A DNA stretch of 64,000 bases from Croceimicrobium sp963974215. Lineage in GTDB: Bacteria; Bacteroidota; Bacteroidia; Flavobacteriales; Schleiferiaceae. Both the position numbers and the translations under genes were made by a program. This document shows, one piece after another, positions 34,755 to 43,818 of this stretch. The notes beneath the pieces were generated by a model. The model saw nothing but the letters and a program-made list of their open reading frames with translations. It had not been told where the DNA came from and ran no database searches. The stretch is taken from NCBI GenBank assembly GCA_963974215.1, contig CAXBBL010000011.1, positions 89,050 through 153,049 of the forward strand, given 5' to 3'. How positions within the stretch are numbered: position 1 is the stretch's first letter; each line of letters begins with the position of its first letter.

Positions 34755-35684
34755 ATGATAAAAGGGATTTTGGCGCAGAGCAGTTTAGCGCAGCAATTGC
34801 TTAGCTTATTTGCGCTGGCCTTGTTTGGATCTATCCTATTTTCCAGTATAGGCCTGGTTTTGGCCATGGTTTTGTTTGATTTAGGCAAGGAAGAAATTCT
34901 CGCTGCATTAAGCAGTCCGAACCTTGGCCACCGCGATGCCTTCAAATTAGTGCAAGGCCTTTCTACCCTTGGCACCTTCCTTTTTCCGGCCATTGCTGGC
35001 GCGCTGATGCTTAGTGAAAAGCCCAAAGAATTTTTAGGACTAAAGAAATTCACGCAACCTATTTGGCTAGTTATTATAGTATTGGCCATCTGCAGCTACA
35101 GCATGGGCGCCTTAAGTGATTTACTGTATCGTTTTAGCGCTGGCGTTCCTATGCCCGAATTTCTTGCCTCTTGGCGCGAAGGCTTAGAAAAAAATCAGGG
35201 TTTTATGCTCGAGCAATACCAAAGTATACTAAGCATGCAAAGTCCCTTAGAATTTGTAGTGGTTTTAATTATAATGGCCCTCTTCCCCGCTGTAGCCGAA
35301 GAAAGTTTATTTAGAGGGGTATTGCAGCCCTTATTAGGAAAACACCTTAATAAGCATGCGGCTATTTGGATTACTGCTCTTATTTTCGGTCTACTTCACA
35401 ATCAATATCTCGCTTTTCTATCCATCACCATTTTAGGTGCACTAATGGGTTATTTGCGCGAATGGACGCAAAGTTTATGGATACCGACCATTCTACATTT
35501 TTTTAATAATGCTACTATCGTGGTAATGGTTTACTTCTTTAACTACGACTATAGCGCGGCTTTAAATGAAGGGCAGGATATTTCGATTTTAGAAAATCTA
35601 GGCTTAATTACCTTTCTTGCTTTAAGCATGGCTCTGCTATATGAGTTGGGGAAGCGCGATCTCGCGAAGAGTGAATCTAAATAA
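34755..35684 (+). CDS. CPBP-family intramembrane metalloprotease
   Basis: The ATG at 34755 gives 309 residues; in-frame codons upstream overlap dusB antisense and are not used. There are about eight hydrophobic helices with the three Abi/CAAX-type motifs: EESLFRGVLQP (EExxxR), FGLLHNQYLAF (FxxxH) and LHFFNNATIV (HxxxN). Family members are Rce1-like membrane proteases or bacteriocin-immunity-type proteins; the substrate is unknown. It lies 100 bp upstream of the cbb3 oxidase cluster but an FNR-type promoter separates them. Confidence 0.88.
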   Translation: MIKGILAQSSLAQQLLSLFALALFGSILFSSIGLVLAMVLFDLGKEEILAALSSPNLGHRDAFKLVQGLSTLGTFLFPAIAGALMLSEKPKEFLGLKKFTQPIWLVIIVLAICSYSMGALSDLLYRFSAGVPMPEFLASWREGLEKNQGFMLEQYQSILSMQSPLEFVVVLIIMALFPAVAEESLFRGVLQPLLGKHLNKHAAIWITALIFGLLHNQYLAFLSITILGALMGYLREWTQSLWIPTILHFFNNATIVVMVYFFNYDYSAALNEGQDISILENLGLITFLALSMALLYELGKRDLAKSESK

Positions 35685-35722
35685 GACCAGAAAGGCCCTT
35701 TTCTAATCATTTAAGTTAACAC

Positions 35723-35765
35723 TGACAAAAGTCATTTTATCCTTTGGAGGCTCCCAATACATTTG
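35723..35765 (+). promoter_or_regulatory. FNR-type class II promoter of the cco cluster
   Basis: The palindrome TGACAAAAGTCA (35723-35734) is followed by a perfect -7 element TACATTTG (35758-35765). A start five bases later (35770) puts the palindrome centre at -41.5. ccoS begins 18 bp further on. Confidence 0.72.
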
Positions 35766-35787
35766 AGCATTCAAAATTTCAAGACTT

Positions 35788-35952
35788 ATGTCGGCCATTT
35801 ACATTCTTATCACTATCAGTTTTATCGTAGCCATTGGCTTTTTGATTGCTTTTATCTGGAGCATCAAAAACGGTCAATACGACGATGATTACTCTCCTAG
35901 TGTGCGAATGCTAAAGGACGACACTAAGCCAAGCCAAAGATCTAAACAATAG
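35788..35952 (+). CDS. ccoS: CcoS, cbb3 oxidase maturation protein
   Basis: A short 54-residue protein read directly from the sequence: MSAIYILITISFIVAIGFL as one membrane helix, then WSIKNGQYDDDYSP, the conserved CcoS motif after the helix (WAxxxGQFDD in proteobacteria), and a charged tail. CcoS is needed for insertion of heme and copper into cbb3 oxidase. It is 3 bp upstream of ccoN-ccoO and is the first gene after the FNR-type promoter. Confidence 0.9.
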   Translation: MSAIYILITISFIVAIGFLIAFIWSIKNGQYDDDYSPSVRMLKDDTKPSQRSKQ

Positions 35953-35955
35953 AGT

Positions 35956-38124
35956 ATGCAAGCAGAAACTTTTTATTACGACAATAAGATCGTAAGAAAC
36001 TTCACCGTTGCCACCATAATATGGGGGGTGATTGGCCTTTTAGTAGGCTTATGGATCGCACTTTCATTAGTGTACCCAGAAATGAATTTAGCCTCTTGGT
36101 TAAGCTTTGGGCGCCTTAGAGCCCTGCACACCAACGGTGCTATTTTTGCTTTTGTGGGGAATGCCATTTTTGCGGGAATCTATTATTCCCTTCAGCGCTT
36201 ACTGAAAACGCGCATGGCCAGTGACCTTTTAAGTAAAGTTCACTTTTGGGGTTGGCAGTTAATTATCGTTGCTGCGGTAATAACCCTTCCTTTAGGTATC
36301 ACTTCATCAAAAGAATACGCCGAATTAGAATGGCCGATTGACATCGCAATTGCCCTTGTATGGGTAATATTTGGCGTTAATATGTTCTGGACAATTCTAA
36401 AGCGTAGAGAGCGTCACCTTTATGTAGCGATTTGGTTTTACATCGCCACTTTTGTAACAGTTGCTGTTTTGCATATTGTAAACAACCTCGAGTTACCCAT
36501 TAGTGCTTTTAAATCCTACTCCATTTTTGCTGGTGTACAAGATGCCTTAGTGCAGTGGTGGTATGGTCACAATGCGGTGGCTTTCTTTCTTACTACCCCA
36601 GTTTTAGGTTTAATGTATTATTTCGTCCCGAAAGCGGCCAACCGCCCGGTATACTCTTACCGACTATCCATTATTCACTTTTGGGCCTTAATATTCCTTT
36701 ACATCTGGGCCGGCCCTCACCACCTCTTATATACCAGTTTACCCGATTGGGCGCAAAGTTTAGGAACCGTATTCTCTATCATGCTCATTTTCCCAAGTTG
36801 GGGTGGTATGATTAACGGCTTGCTTACGCTAAGAGGAGCTTGGGATAAAGTGCGCGATAGTGCCATCCTTAAATTCTTCGTAGTAGCGATTACTGCATAT
36901 GGCATGAGTACTTTAGAAGGACCCTTATTAAGCCTTAAGAACTTCAATGCTATTGCGCATTACACCGACTGGATTCCTGCTCACGTGCATATAGGCACTT
37001 TAGGATGGAATGGCTTTATGATTTTCGGTATGATTTATTACCTCATGCCTAAGCTTTATAAAACCAGTCTTTTCTCAGAGAAATTAGCAAATGCTCACTT
37101 CTGGATTGCAACCACGGGTATCTTATTTTGGGCTTTACCGATGTACGTAAGCGGTTGGACTCAAAGTTTAATGTGGAAAGAATTTAATCCTGACGGAACT
37201 TTAGTGTACGGTAACTTCCTTGAAACGGTTACGCAATTAATTCCGCTTTACTTCACCCGTGCCATCGGTGGTGTTCTTTATATCACTGGTATGCTAATCA
37301 TGGTGGTGAACATCGTTCGTACTGTGAGCACTGGAAAATTAGTAGCTCAAGAAGAAGCCAGCGCTTTACCTTTATCAGGTACTGAATACAAAAAAGTTAA
37401 AGGCGAGCACTGGCACCGTTGGATAGAAAGAAAACCAGTACAATTAATGCTATTCAGTATTGTGGCTATATTAATTGGCGGTATTATCGAAATTGTTCCC
37501 ACCTTAATGGTTAAATCAAATATCCCTACCATTTCCGATGTGAAGCCTTATACGGCTTTAGAATTAGAAGGGCGTGATCTTTATATCCGTGAAGGTTGTA
37601 ACGCCTGTCACTCGCAAATGATTCGTCCTTTCCGCAGTGAAGTGGCCCGTTACGGTGAATACTCTAAAGCAGGTGAGTTTGTTTACGATCATCCATTCCT
37701 ATGGGGATCTAAACGCACTGGCCCAGACTTACATCGTGTTGGTGGTAAATACCCACACAGCTGGCACTATAACCACATGTTAGACCCAACAAGTATGAGT
37801 CCTGGTTCTATTATGCCAACCTACGAATGGCTGTACACCAACGATTTAAACACCGAGTATACAACCACCAAATTAGAAGCTATGGTTTCTTTGGGTGTTC
37901 CTTACAGTGCCGATTATATCGCTAATGCAGATATGCACTTAATGGCACAAGCGGAAGAAATAGCGGAAGAATTAGAAAGTCAGCTAACCGATGTTGAAGT
38001 AGGCCCGAAAGAGGAAATTGTAGCCCTTATCGCCTACCTACAACGCTTAGGTATTGACATTAAAGGCACGCCGAGCAAGCACACAGAAGCCACGGTAGCC
38101 GGAAACCAAACTGCTGAAAAATAA
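35956..38124 (+). CDS. ccoNO: cbb3-type cytochrome c oxidase, fused subunits I and II (CcoN-CcoO)
   Basis: 722 residues. Residues ~1-470 are CcoN, with helices carrying the heme and CuB ligands: HTNGAIFAFVGNAIFAG, WWYGHNAVAFFLT, GPHHLLYTSLP and HVHIGTLGWNGFM. Residues ~500-720 are CcoO: one helix, then the heme c motif EGCNACHSQMIRPFRSEVARYG and a downstream GPDLHRVGGKYPHSWHYNHM region. The fusion of N and O is usual in Bacteroidota. It is the catalytic core of the high-affinity, low-oxygen terminal oxidase, which pumps protons at the inner membrane. Confidence 0.95.
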   Translation: MQAETFYYDNKIVRNFTVATIIWGVIGLLVGLWIALSLVYPEMNLASWLSFGRLRALHTNGAIFAFVGNAIFAGIYYSLQRLLKTRMASDLLSKVHFWGWQLIIVAAVITLPLGITSSKEYAELEWPIDIAIALVWVIFGVNMFWTILKRRERHLYVAIWFYIATFVTVAVLHIVNNLELPISAFKSYSIFAGVQDALVQWWYGHNAVAFFLTTPVLGLMYYFVPKAANRPVYSYRLSIIHFWALIFLYIWAGPHHLLYTSLPDWAQSLGTVFSIMLIFPSWGGMINGLLTLRGAWDKVRDSAILKFFVVAITAYGMSTLEGPLLSLKNFNAIAHYTDWIPAHVHIGTLGWNGFMIFGMIYYLMPKLYKTSLFSEKLANAHFWIATTGILFWALPMYVSGWTQSLMWKEFNPDGTLVYGNFLETVTQLIPLYFTRAIGGVLYITGMLIMVVNIVRTVSTGKLVAQEEASALPLSGTEYKKVKGEHWHRWIERKPVQLMLFSIVAILIGGIIEIVPTLMVKSNIPTISDVKPYTALELEGRDLYIREGCNACHSQMIRPFRSEVARYGEYSKAGEFVYDHPFLWGSKRTGPDLHRVGGKYPHSWHYNHMLDPTSMSPGSIMPTYEWLYTNDLNTEYTTTKLEAMVSLGVPYSADYIANADMHLMAQAEEIAEELESQLTDVEVGPKEEIVALIAYLQRLGIDIKGTPSKHTEATVAGNQTAEK

Positions 38125-38129
38125 TTCTC

Positions 38130-38327
38130 ATGTTAAAGTTCATTAAACACAATATGGAGACTATAGATGGGGTATCGATTTACCCCATCCTCTCCTTCCT
38201 CATTTTCTTCACTCTATTTGTGGGTGCAGTAGCCTATATCTTACTAAAAGATCGGAAAACCATTGAGGAAATTAGCCTACTCCCCTTAGATAACGATAAA
38301 GATTTTAGCCATGAAGAAACTAAATAG
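38130..38327 (+). CDS. ccoQ: CcoQ-like small subunit of cbb3 oxidase
   Basis: 65 residues: short N-terminal tail, one membrane helix (SIYPILSFLIFFTLFVGAVAYI) followed by KDRKTIEEISLLPLD, matching the position and layout of CcoQ/FixQ. Sequence conservation is low in this family, so the call relies on context: it lies 5 bp after ccoNO and overlaps ccoP by 17 bp. Confidence 0.8.
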   Translation: MLKFIKHNMETIDGVSIYPILSFLIFFTLFVGAVAYILLKDRKTIEEISLLPLDNDKDFSHEETK

Positions 38328-39267
38328 AGTCATATTAATTTTTGGTATTTTATTGATGATCGGAGCCGGAAGCCTTACTTTCCTAAATCCCGATAATTCT
38401 TTAAGCATTATTGCCGATCCCATGAACTGGCTGGTAGTAATCTCTTTGTTCTTCTTAATCATTGCCTTTATGGCAACCTTCGAAGCACTAGATGCTATGA
38501 AAAAACTTATCGCCCGCAAGGATGGTAAGGAAATAGTAGAAAGTGTAGAAGAGGAAGAAGAAGAAAAAGACTGGGTTGACGGTTTATTGCATAAACTAAC
38601 CGATGCCGTACCTGTAGAAAACGAGGAAGAAGTAGCTACAGATCACGTTTACGATGGTATTATGGAGCTGGATAATAACCTACCACCCTGGTGGAAGGCT
38701 GGCTTTTATCTGTCCATAGTATTTGCGGTAATCTACTTATTGCGCTTCCACGTATTTCAGTCGGCTCCCCTTTCGGAAGAAGCTTTTAAAATTGAAATGG
38801 CCGAAGCAGAAATTGCTAAAGCGGAATATCTTAAAACCGCAGCAAATCTTGTAGATGAAAGCAGTGTAACCGTTTTAACGGAAGACAGTCGTCTTGCTGA
38901 AGGGGGCAAAATTTTCGCTAAAAACTGTGCGGTTTGCCATGCCAACGATGGCGGTGGTGGAGTTGGTCCTAACCTTACCGATAATTACTGGATTCACGGT
39001 GGCGACATTAAAGCTATATTTTCCACCATTAAATACGGTGTGCCTGCCAAGGGTATGATTTCCTGGAAAGACCAATTAAATGCAGGCGAAATGCAAGAAG
39101 TTGCCTCCTACATTTTAAGTTTAGTTGGCACTAGCCCTGCCAATCCAAAAGAACCACAAGGCGATTTAACCAAACCTAGTCTTGAGGAAAATGCCGCACC
39201 TGCAGACAGCAGCGCTACTGCACCAAGCGACAGCATAGAAGACATTACTGCCATGAGCGCATTATAA
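38311..39267 (+). CDS. ccoP: cbb3 oxidase subunit III (CcoP), mono-heme
   Basis: 318 residues with two membrane helices (~8-25 and 36-58), an acidic linker (EEEEEEKDW), a third hydrophobic helix at ~125-145 (WWKAGFYLSIVFAVIYLLRF) and one c-type heme motif, CAVCH near residue 208, followed by GGGVGPNLTDNYWIHGG. Proteobacterial CcoP has two hemes; only one CxxCH is present here, as in other Bacteroidota. It receives electrons from cytochrome c. A C-terminal Ser/Ala/Pro-rich tail follows. It shares one base with the ccoG start. Confidence 0.92.
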   Translation: MKKLNRVILIFGILLMIGAGSLTFLNPDNSLSIIADPMNWLVVISLFFLIIAFMATFEALDAMKKLIARKDGKEIVESVEEEEEEKDWVDGLLHKLTDAVPVENEEEVATDHVYDGIMELDNNLPPWWKAGFYLSIVFAVIYLLRFHVFQSAPLSEEAFKIEMAEAEIAKAEYLKTAANLVDESSVTVLTEDSRLAEGGKIFAKNCAVCHANDGGGGVGPNLTDNYWIHGGDIKAIFSTIKYGVPAKGMISWKDQLNAGEMQEVASYILSLVGTSPANPKEPQGDLTKPSLEENAAPADSSATAPSDSIEDITAMSAL

Positions 39268-40739
39268 TGAACAAGCCAAGAGAAAAAGACACCGAGACCT
39301 TATTAGAGGAAACTTTAGAGTTAGATCAATCTTTCCGTGACTCGGTTGGGACCATTAACGAAAAGGGAGATCGAAACTTCCTTTTCCCCAAAAAGCCGTC
39401 CGGTTTTTACACCTACCGGAGGCAATTAATGAGCTACCTTCTCTTGGCGGTCTTCTTTGCCATTCCTTTCATTCGTATTAATGGTCAGCCCTTTTTACTA
39501 ATGAACGTTTTGGAGCGAAAATTTATCATCTTCGGGCGCATCTTTTGGCCCGAAGATTTCTTCATCTTTGTGGTGGCTATGATTATCGGAGTACTCTTCG
39601 TCTCCGTCTTTACCGTAGCTTTTGGTCGACTATTTTGCGGCTGGGTTTGCCCCCAAACCATTTTCATGGAGCACGTTTTTCGCCGCATCGAATACTGGAT
39701 CGATGGCGATCGTAACCAGCAATTACGTCTTAGCCGTATGGCTTGGAACAGTGAAAAAATACGAAAGCGCGTTTTAAAGAATAGCATCTTTTACGCCATT
39801 AGCTTTATTATCGCCAACTTCTTTTTAATGTACATTATTGGCACTGGAGAATGGTGGCAAATTGTAAGTGACAATCCCAATGAGCATGTAAGCGGCTTAA
39901 GTGGCATGCTTATTTTCTCAGGCGTATTCTTCTTTGTATTTGCTTGGTTTAGAGAGCAAGCCTGCATTATTGTTTGTCCGTATGGAAGATTACAAGGCGC
40001 CCTACTAGATCGCAACTCCATTGTAATTGCTTACGACTATTTACGCGGCGAAAAGCGTTCTAAATTCCGTAAAAAAGAAGACCGCGCCGCTGAAGGCAAA
40101 GGTGATTGTATTGACTGTGGTCAGTGTGTTGATGTTTGTCCTACCGGAATTGACATCCGCAATGGCACCCAGCTAGAGTGCACCAATTGCACCGCTTGTA
40201 TTGATGCCTGCGATAATATTATGGAGAAAATGGATAAGCCGAAAGGGCTCATCCGTTACGACTCTGAAAACAATATCGCCAGCGGTAAAAGTGAAGTTTT
40301 TACCGGCCGAGTAAAAGCCTATATTGGTATTTTAGTTTTATTATTGGGGGTATTCTTTTACCTAGTAATGAGCCGAGCCGACGTAGAAGCCATCTTTTTG
40401 CGCATGCAAGGGCAGCGTTATGAAAAGATAGATGATCACACCTATAGTAACGTTTACAACTGGAAATTACTCAACAAAACTCCCGAGGAAAAAACCTATT
40501 CCTTTCAGGTCATATCTCCCGCCGAGGGTTTAAGCTTACAAACCATTGGCAGCGATGAGCAAATCACCATAAAAGGTTCTGAACTCAGTCAAGGAGCAGT
40601 AATTTTAAAAATGGATAAAGCCCAAATGACCGGCACTACCACCGAGGTAGAAATTGGAGTTTACGAAGGAGATATTTTGGTAGAAACCATTGAAACCGGC
40701 TTTACCGGACCTTTAATCAAGCCAAAGAGAAAGAACTAA
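39267..40739 (+). CDS. ccoG: CcoG/RdxA, cbb3 oxidase assembly ferredoxin-like protein
   Basis: 490 residues. Five or so membrane helices (YLLLAVFFAIPFIRI, FFIFVVAMIIGVLFVSVFTVAFGRLFCGWVCPQ and others) bear the FCGWVCP and CIIVCPYGR cysteine motifs. They are followed by a double [4Fe-4S] ferredoxin domain (CIDCGQCVDVCPTGIDI and ECTNCTACIDACD) and a C-terminal Ig-like periplasmic domain. CcoG reduces Cu(II) to Cu(I) for cbb3 assembly. It is inside the operon, with ccoH 17 bp downstream. Confidence 0.94.
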   Translation: MNKPREKDTETLLEETLELDQSFRDSVGTINEKGDRNFLFPKKPSGFYTYRRQLMSYLLLAVFFAIPFIRINGQPFLLMNVLERKFIIFGRIFWPEDFFIFVVAMIIGVLFVSVFTVAFGRLFCGWVCPQTIFMEHVFRRIEYWIDGDRNQQLRLSRMAWNSEKIRKRVLKNSIFYAISFIIANFFLMYIIGTGEWWQIVSDNPNEHVSGLSGMLIFSGVFFFVFAWFREQACIIVCPYGRLQGALLDRNSIVIAYDYLRGEKRSKFRKKEDRAAEGKGDCIDCGQCVDVCPTGIDIRNGTQLECTNCTACIDACDNIMEKMDKPKGLIRYDSENNIASGKSEVFTGRVKAYIGILVLLLGVFFYLVMSRADVEAIFLRMQGQRYEKIDDHTYSNVYNWKLLNKTPEEKTYSFQVISPAEGLSLQTIGSDEQITIKGSELSQGAVILKMDKAQMTGTTTEVEIGVYEGDILVETIETGFTGPLIKPKRKN

Positions 40740-40756
40740 TATTAAAAATTAGCATC

Positions 40757-41200
40757 ATGAAGTTAAATTGGGGAACAGGATTAGCAATTACCTTAGGTAT
40801 ATTCATTCTTGGAATGGGAACGGTAACTTATAAAGCCATGAATCAAAGACATGACTTGGTAACCACCGACTACTATGCTAAGGAAATCGCCTATCAAGAA
40901 ACGATAGAACAAAAAAAGAACGCATCTGCCCTAGAGGAAAAATGCCAGCTTAAAGTTGAGGAGGGAGAATTAATGCTTCACTTTCCTAACAGCTTGACTG
41001 GCGCACATGCTTCTGCAGAAATTGAAATGTATTCGCCCACGCACGCGGAAAAAGACTTCAACCTTTCCTTTGAAAATTGGACAGTAGCTAGTATAAGGCT
41101 TCCCGCTGAAAAACTAAGCGCAGGGAAATGGATTGCTAAAATCCACCTCAACACCGATAGCACCGATTATTATTTTGAAACCGATTTCTTATTGCCATGA
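40757..41200 (+). CDS. ccoH: FixH/CcoH family protein
   Basis: 147 residues: one N-terminal helix (GLAITLGIFILGMGTVTYKAM) followed by the FixH signature DLVTTDYYAKEIAYQE and a beta-rich periplasmic domain. CcoH is a late assembly factor or stabiliser of cbb3 oxidase, working with CcoI. It overlaps the SafE-like gene by 4 bp. Confidence 0.87.
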   Translation: MKLNWGTGLAITLGIFILGMGTVTYKAMNQRHDLVTTDYYAKEIAYQETIEQKKNASALEEKCQLKVEEGELMLHFPNSLTGAHASAEIEMYSPTHAEKDFNLSFENWTVASIRLPAEKLSAGKWIAKIHLNTDSTDYYFETDFLLP

Positions 41201-41883
41201 TAGGCATAGCCTTTAGTTTCGGGTTACTGTCTTCTTTGCATTGCGCCGCTATGTGTGCGCCTTTGCAGGCTGTAGTTATGGGGCAATGGCTAAATAATAA
41301 GAAAAAGGGCAATTGGATAGTTTACCACGCTGGCCGTCTTAGCACCTATATGTTTTTAGGACTAATTGCCGCACTTTTCGGGCAAAGTATTGGTGTAGCC
41401 AATTGGCAAGGCGACTTTACCATTATCGCTGGTTTAGTTTTACTCACTGGGTACTTTGGCTTTAAAATTCTAAAATGGGATCGGAAATTCAATCAGTTAT
41501 TGGTTCCCATCTTGCGTAAGCTGCAACCCAAAGCCCAAGGCAAGAAAAAGTCGATTTGGTTTTACAGCAGTGGTGCCCTAAATGGCTTTTTACCTTGTGG
41601 AATGGTTTACGCGGCTCTATTGCCCGCTGCTGGCGCGGAAAACTTAGGAATGGGCTTACTTTATATGTTGGTATTTGGTTTAGGAACGCTACCCTTATTA
41701 GCCGGACTAAATCTTTTCAGCAATAAAATAATCCTGAGTTTTGGTAAGTATATTCCCAAGCTCATTCCCATTTCGGTGGTATTAATTGCCGCCTTACTTA
41801 TTCTCCGCGGAATGGAATTAGATATTCCTTATCTCTCACCTGCAATCCCCAAACTAGGTGCTTCGGTAGAAGTTTGCAATTAA
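41197..41883 (+). CDS. TauE/SafE-like membrane protein of the cco cluster
   Basis: 228 residues and six hydrophobic helices. The N-terminal SLHCAAMCAPLQ motif and later GALNGFLPCGMVYAALLPAA are typical of the small SafE/UreH-like family found beside ccoGHS in many bacteria. The HCxxMC motif could handle copper, in keeping with a role in cbb3 assembly. It does not belong to the longer sulfite exporters in the strict sense. It starts inside the ccoH stop and is the last intact gene of the cluster. Confidence 0.85.
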   Translation: MIGIAFSFGLLSSLHCAAMCAPLQAVVMGQWLNNKKKGNWIVYHAGRLSTYMFLGLIAALFGQSIGVANWQGDFTIIAGLVLLTGYFGFKILKWDRKFNQLLVPILRKLQPKAQGKKKSIWFYSSGALNGFLPCGMVYAALLPAAGAENLGMGLLYMLVFGLGTLPLLAGLNLFSNKIILSFGKYIPKLIPISVVLIAALLILRGMELDIPYLSPAIPKLGASVEVCN

Positions 41884-41983
41884 GGGATTAGTCTTTTCCT
41901 AACAACCCAAAGACCTCATCATTAAAGCCGTCGTTCACGAACAAAATTAGGTTCCGAACTCTTAATTGGTGAAAGGCTTTATT

Positions 41984-42468
41984 ATGAAAACGGCATTGAA
42001 TTTATCCTTCCTTTTTCTTCTCATTTTTGGCTTAAGCGTTTTTTTGAATTGGCCATTTATCGCCCTGGGCCTATTTTACGCCTCGCCCATTATGGTAGTT
42101 TATACTATCTATAAACCTGAGTTCGGCGTAAAATTAGGCCTCAGACCTCTTATAAATAGTGGGTTTTAAGCCGAAGCACTGAAGCAATAGCGGGCTATTG
42201 CGAAGGGCTAAGGCGCCAAAAACTCCTTTTTAGAAGAGGTTTACAAGTTTTTTCCAATAAAAGCGAAAATCCTGCATCTAGCTCATTTGCTGTAGCCCGC
42301 TACAGCTGCACGATCCAGACTAGTCTTTTCCTTTTATTGAAAATCTGAGGCTATAATTTTAGGTCGAACTCAGGTTATAAAGTATTACCTCACCCGGAAG
42401 AGGTGACGCAAACTTTTGATGATCATTTTTACCAAGATAATCCCTACCAAAGAAATAAAATCGACTAA
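41984..42468 (+). pseudogene. Small membrane-protein gene at the end of the cco cluster, split by a MITE insertion
   Basis: The 5' part (41984-42113) encodes MKTALNLSFLFLLIFG... with two hydrophobic helices. The 3' part resumes after the element. If the element (42114-42376) and one 3-bp target copy are removed, the frame joins cleanly as ...VVYTIYK then VLPHPEEVTQTFDDHFYQDN and ends YQRNKID* at 42466-42468, a protein of about 70 residues. As it stands the frame runs into the element and stops at 42167-42169. The stop codon of the ancestral frame overlaps the hemN stop tail-to-tail. Loss is probably recent, since no other damage is seen. Confidence 0.85.
42114..42376. mobile_element. MITE-like non-autonomous element, copy B (263 bp)
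   Basis: Same terminal inverted repeats as copy A (AACCTGAGTTCGGCG... and ...CTCAGGTT) with a 3-bp target duplication ATA (42111-42113 and 42377-42379). It is ~30 bp longer than copy A because of an extra stretch (around 'gtgggttttaagccgaagcactgaag') near the left end. The insertion disrupts a small coding gene and excision restores its frame, which fixes the element boundaries. Confidence 0.9.
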
Positions 42469-43814
42469 ACGGCTTTGCTAAAAGTTGGTTTCGCTAATTC
42501 CGTAGTATTTAAGCGCTCGTCTAAAACTGCGCAAATATTGCGAATAAAGGACCTTCCCCTTTGCGTTACTTTCACCTGATAGGGGAATATTTTCAGTAAG
42601 CCATCTGCTTCGAGCATACGAAAACGGGGCAAAAGAAACTCATTAAAATAATCACGTTCATTAAGCCAATCTGCCTCGAAATGACAGATTAAATTTAAGA
42701 GCTTAGCCCGTAATTGCTCGTCTTTAGCAGTATGGTAATGCGATTTAATTAAGGGCGGATAATCTTCCTCGCGCACGCGACGCATGTACTCCTTTAAGGT
42801 TTTTTCATTTTGTGCAAAAGCATCCCAACTATCGCTAATGGAACTCGCTCCCAAGGCAATAACCAAGTCGGTATGCTGAGCGGTATAGCCCATGAAATTG
42901 CGATGTAACTTGTGTTTTTTGAGACTGCGAGCCAAATCATCCTGCGGAAGCGCAAAGTGATCCATGCCAATTTCTTGGTACCCCATCCTTAAAAAGCCTT
43001 CGCGCCCCTGTTGGTATAACTCCCATTTGGTCTTCCCTTGCGGTAAATCGGCCTCGCTGTACGCCCTTTGTCCAGGAGCTATGCCAGGAACATGCGCATA
43101 ACTATAAAAGGCAATACGATCGGGCTTCAAAGTCTTCACCCAATCCAAATTAATGTCGATGTGCTTATTATTTTGCTTGGGCAATCCGTAAATCAAATCA
43201 AAATTTATCGAATCATAACCCAGTTCTCTGGCCTTTCGGCAGATGCGTTCTACTTGCTCAGCGCTTTGAAAACGATGAATGGTTTTTAGAATTTCTTCAT
43301 CGAAATCTTGAATTCCCAAACTAAGGCGATTAAATCCTAAATTATAAAGAGTTTCTAGATGTGCATCGCTGGTGCTAGAAGGATGGGCTTCAAAGCTGAA
43401 GGAACGATCTTTCGGAATGATGGCATCCTTTAAAAGGCCATTAATGAGTAAGTCCAAACTTTCGGGACTAAAAAAAGTAGGCGTCCCGCCCCCAAGGTGC
43501 AGTTCTTTGATAATGGGTTTTTCGGAAAAGCGACTGCGATACATTTCCCATTCCTTTAAAACCGTTTTAACGTAAGGCACTTCCACCAAGTGATTTTTAG
43601 TGATGTGTTTATTGCAACCACAATAGGTGCAAAGGCTCTCACAATAAGGCAAATGCACATATAAACTAATCTCATTATTAGCTTCAAAGCGCTTTAAAAC
43701 CTGACTCATCCAACGGGCGCCTTCTATATTACTACTCTCCCATAAGGGAACAGTGGGATAGGAAGTATAGCGCGGAACGGGCACATTGTATTTCTCTACT
43801 AGATCGTAATTCAT
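42465..43814 (-). CDS. hemN: Oxygen-independent coproporphyrinogen III oxidase
   Basis: 449 residues, normal for HemN. The radical-SAM motif is LPYCESLCTYCGCNK (CxxxCxxCxC, the extra Cys being typical of HemN rather than HemW), then LGGGTPTFFSPE and GIQDFDEEILKTIHR. It makes protoporphyrinogen IX without oxygen. The palindrome TGACAATTGTCA lies with its centre 41.5 bp before the ATG, and a perfect -7 element TAGTTTTG (minus strand, 43819-43826) predicts transcription at the ATG itself. It pairs with divergent hemJ. Confidence 0.95.
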   Translation of the reverse strand: MNYDLVEKYNVPVPRYTSYPTVPLWESSNIEGARWMSQVLKRFEANNEISLYVHLPYCESLCTYCGCNKHITKNHLVEVPYVKTVLKEWEMYRSRFSEKPIIKELHLGGGTPTFFSPESLDLLINGLLKDAIIPKDRSFSFEAHPSSTSDAHLETLYNLGFNRLSLGIQDFDEEILKTIHRFQSAEQVERICRKARELGYDSINFDLIYGLPKQNNKHIDINLDWVKTLKPDRIAFYSYAHVPGIAPGQRAYSEADLPQGKTKWELYQQGREGFLRMGYQEIGMDHFALPQDDLARSLKKHKLHRNFMGYTAQHTDLVIALGASSISDSWDAFAQNEKTLKEYMRRVREEDYPPLIKSHYHTAKDEQLRAKLLNLICHFEADWLNERDYFNEFLLPRFRMLEADGLLKIFPYQVKVTQRGRSFIRNICAVLDERLNTTELAKPTFSKAV

Positions 43815-43818
43815 AGAG

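Noticed and set aside
34706..35089. N-terminal 128-residue extension of DusB
   Set aside because: It lies antisense to the CPBP protease gene, has random-looking composition, and family members begin at the VKIG segment.
42170..42376. Possible coding capacity of the MITE-like element
   Set aside because: Only short frames are present and they differ between copies A and B because of indels; there is no transposase.
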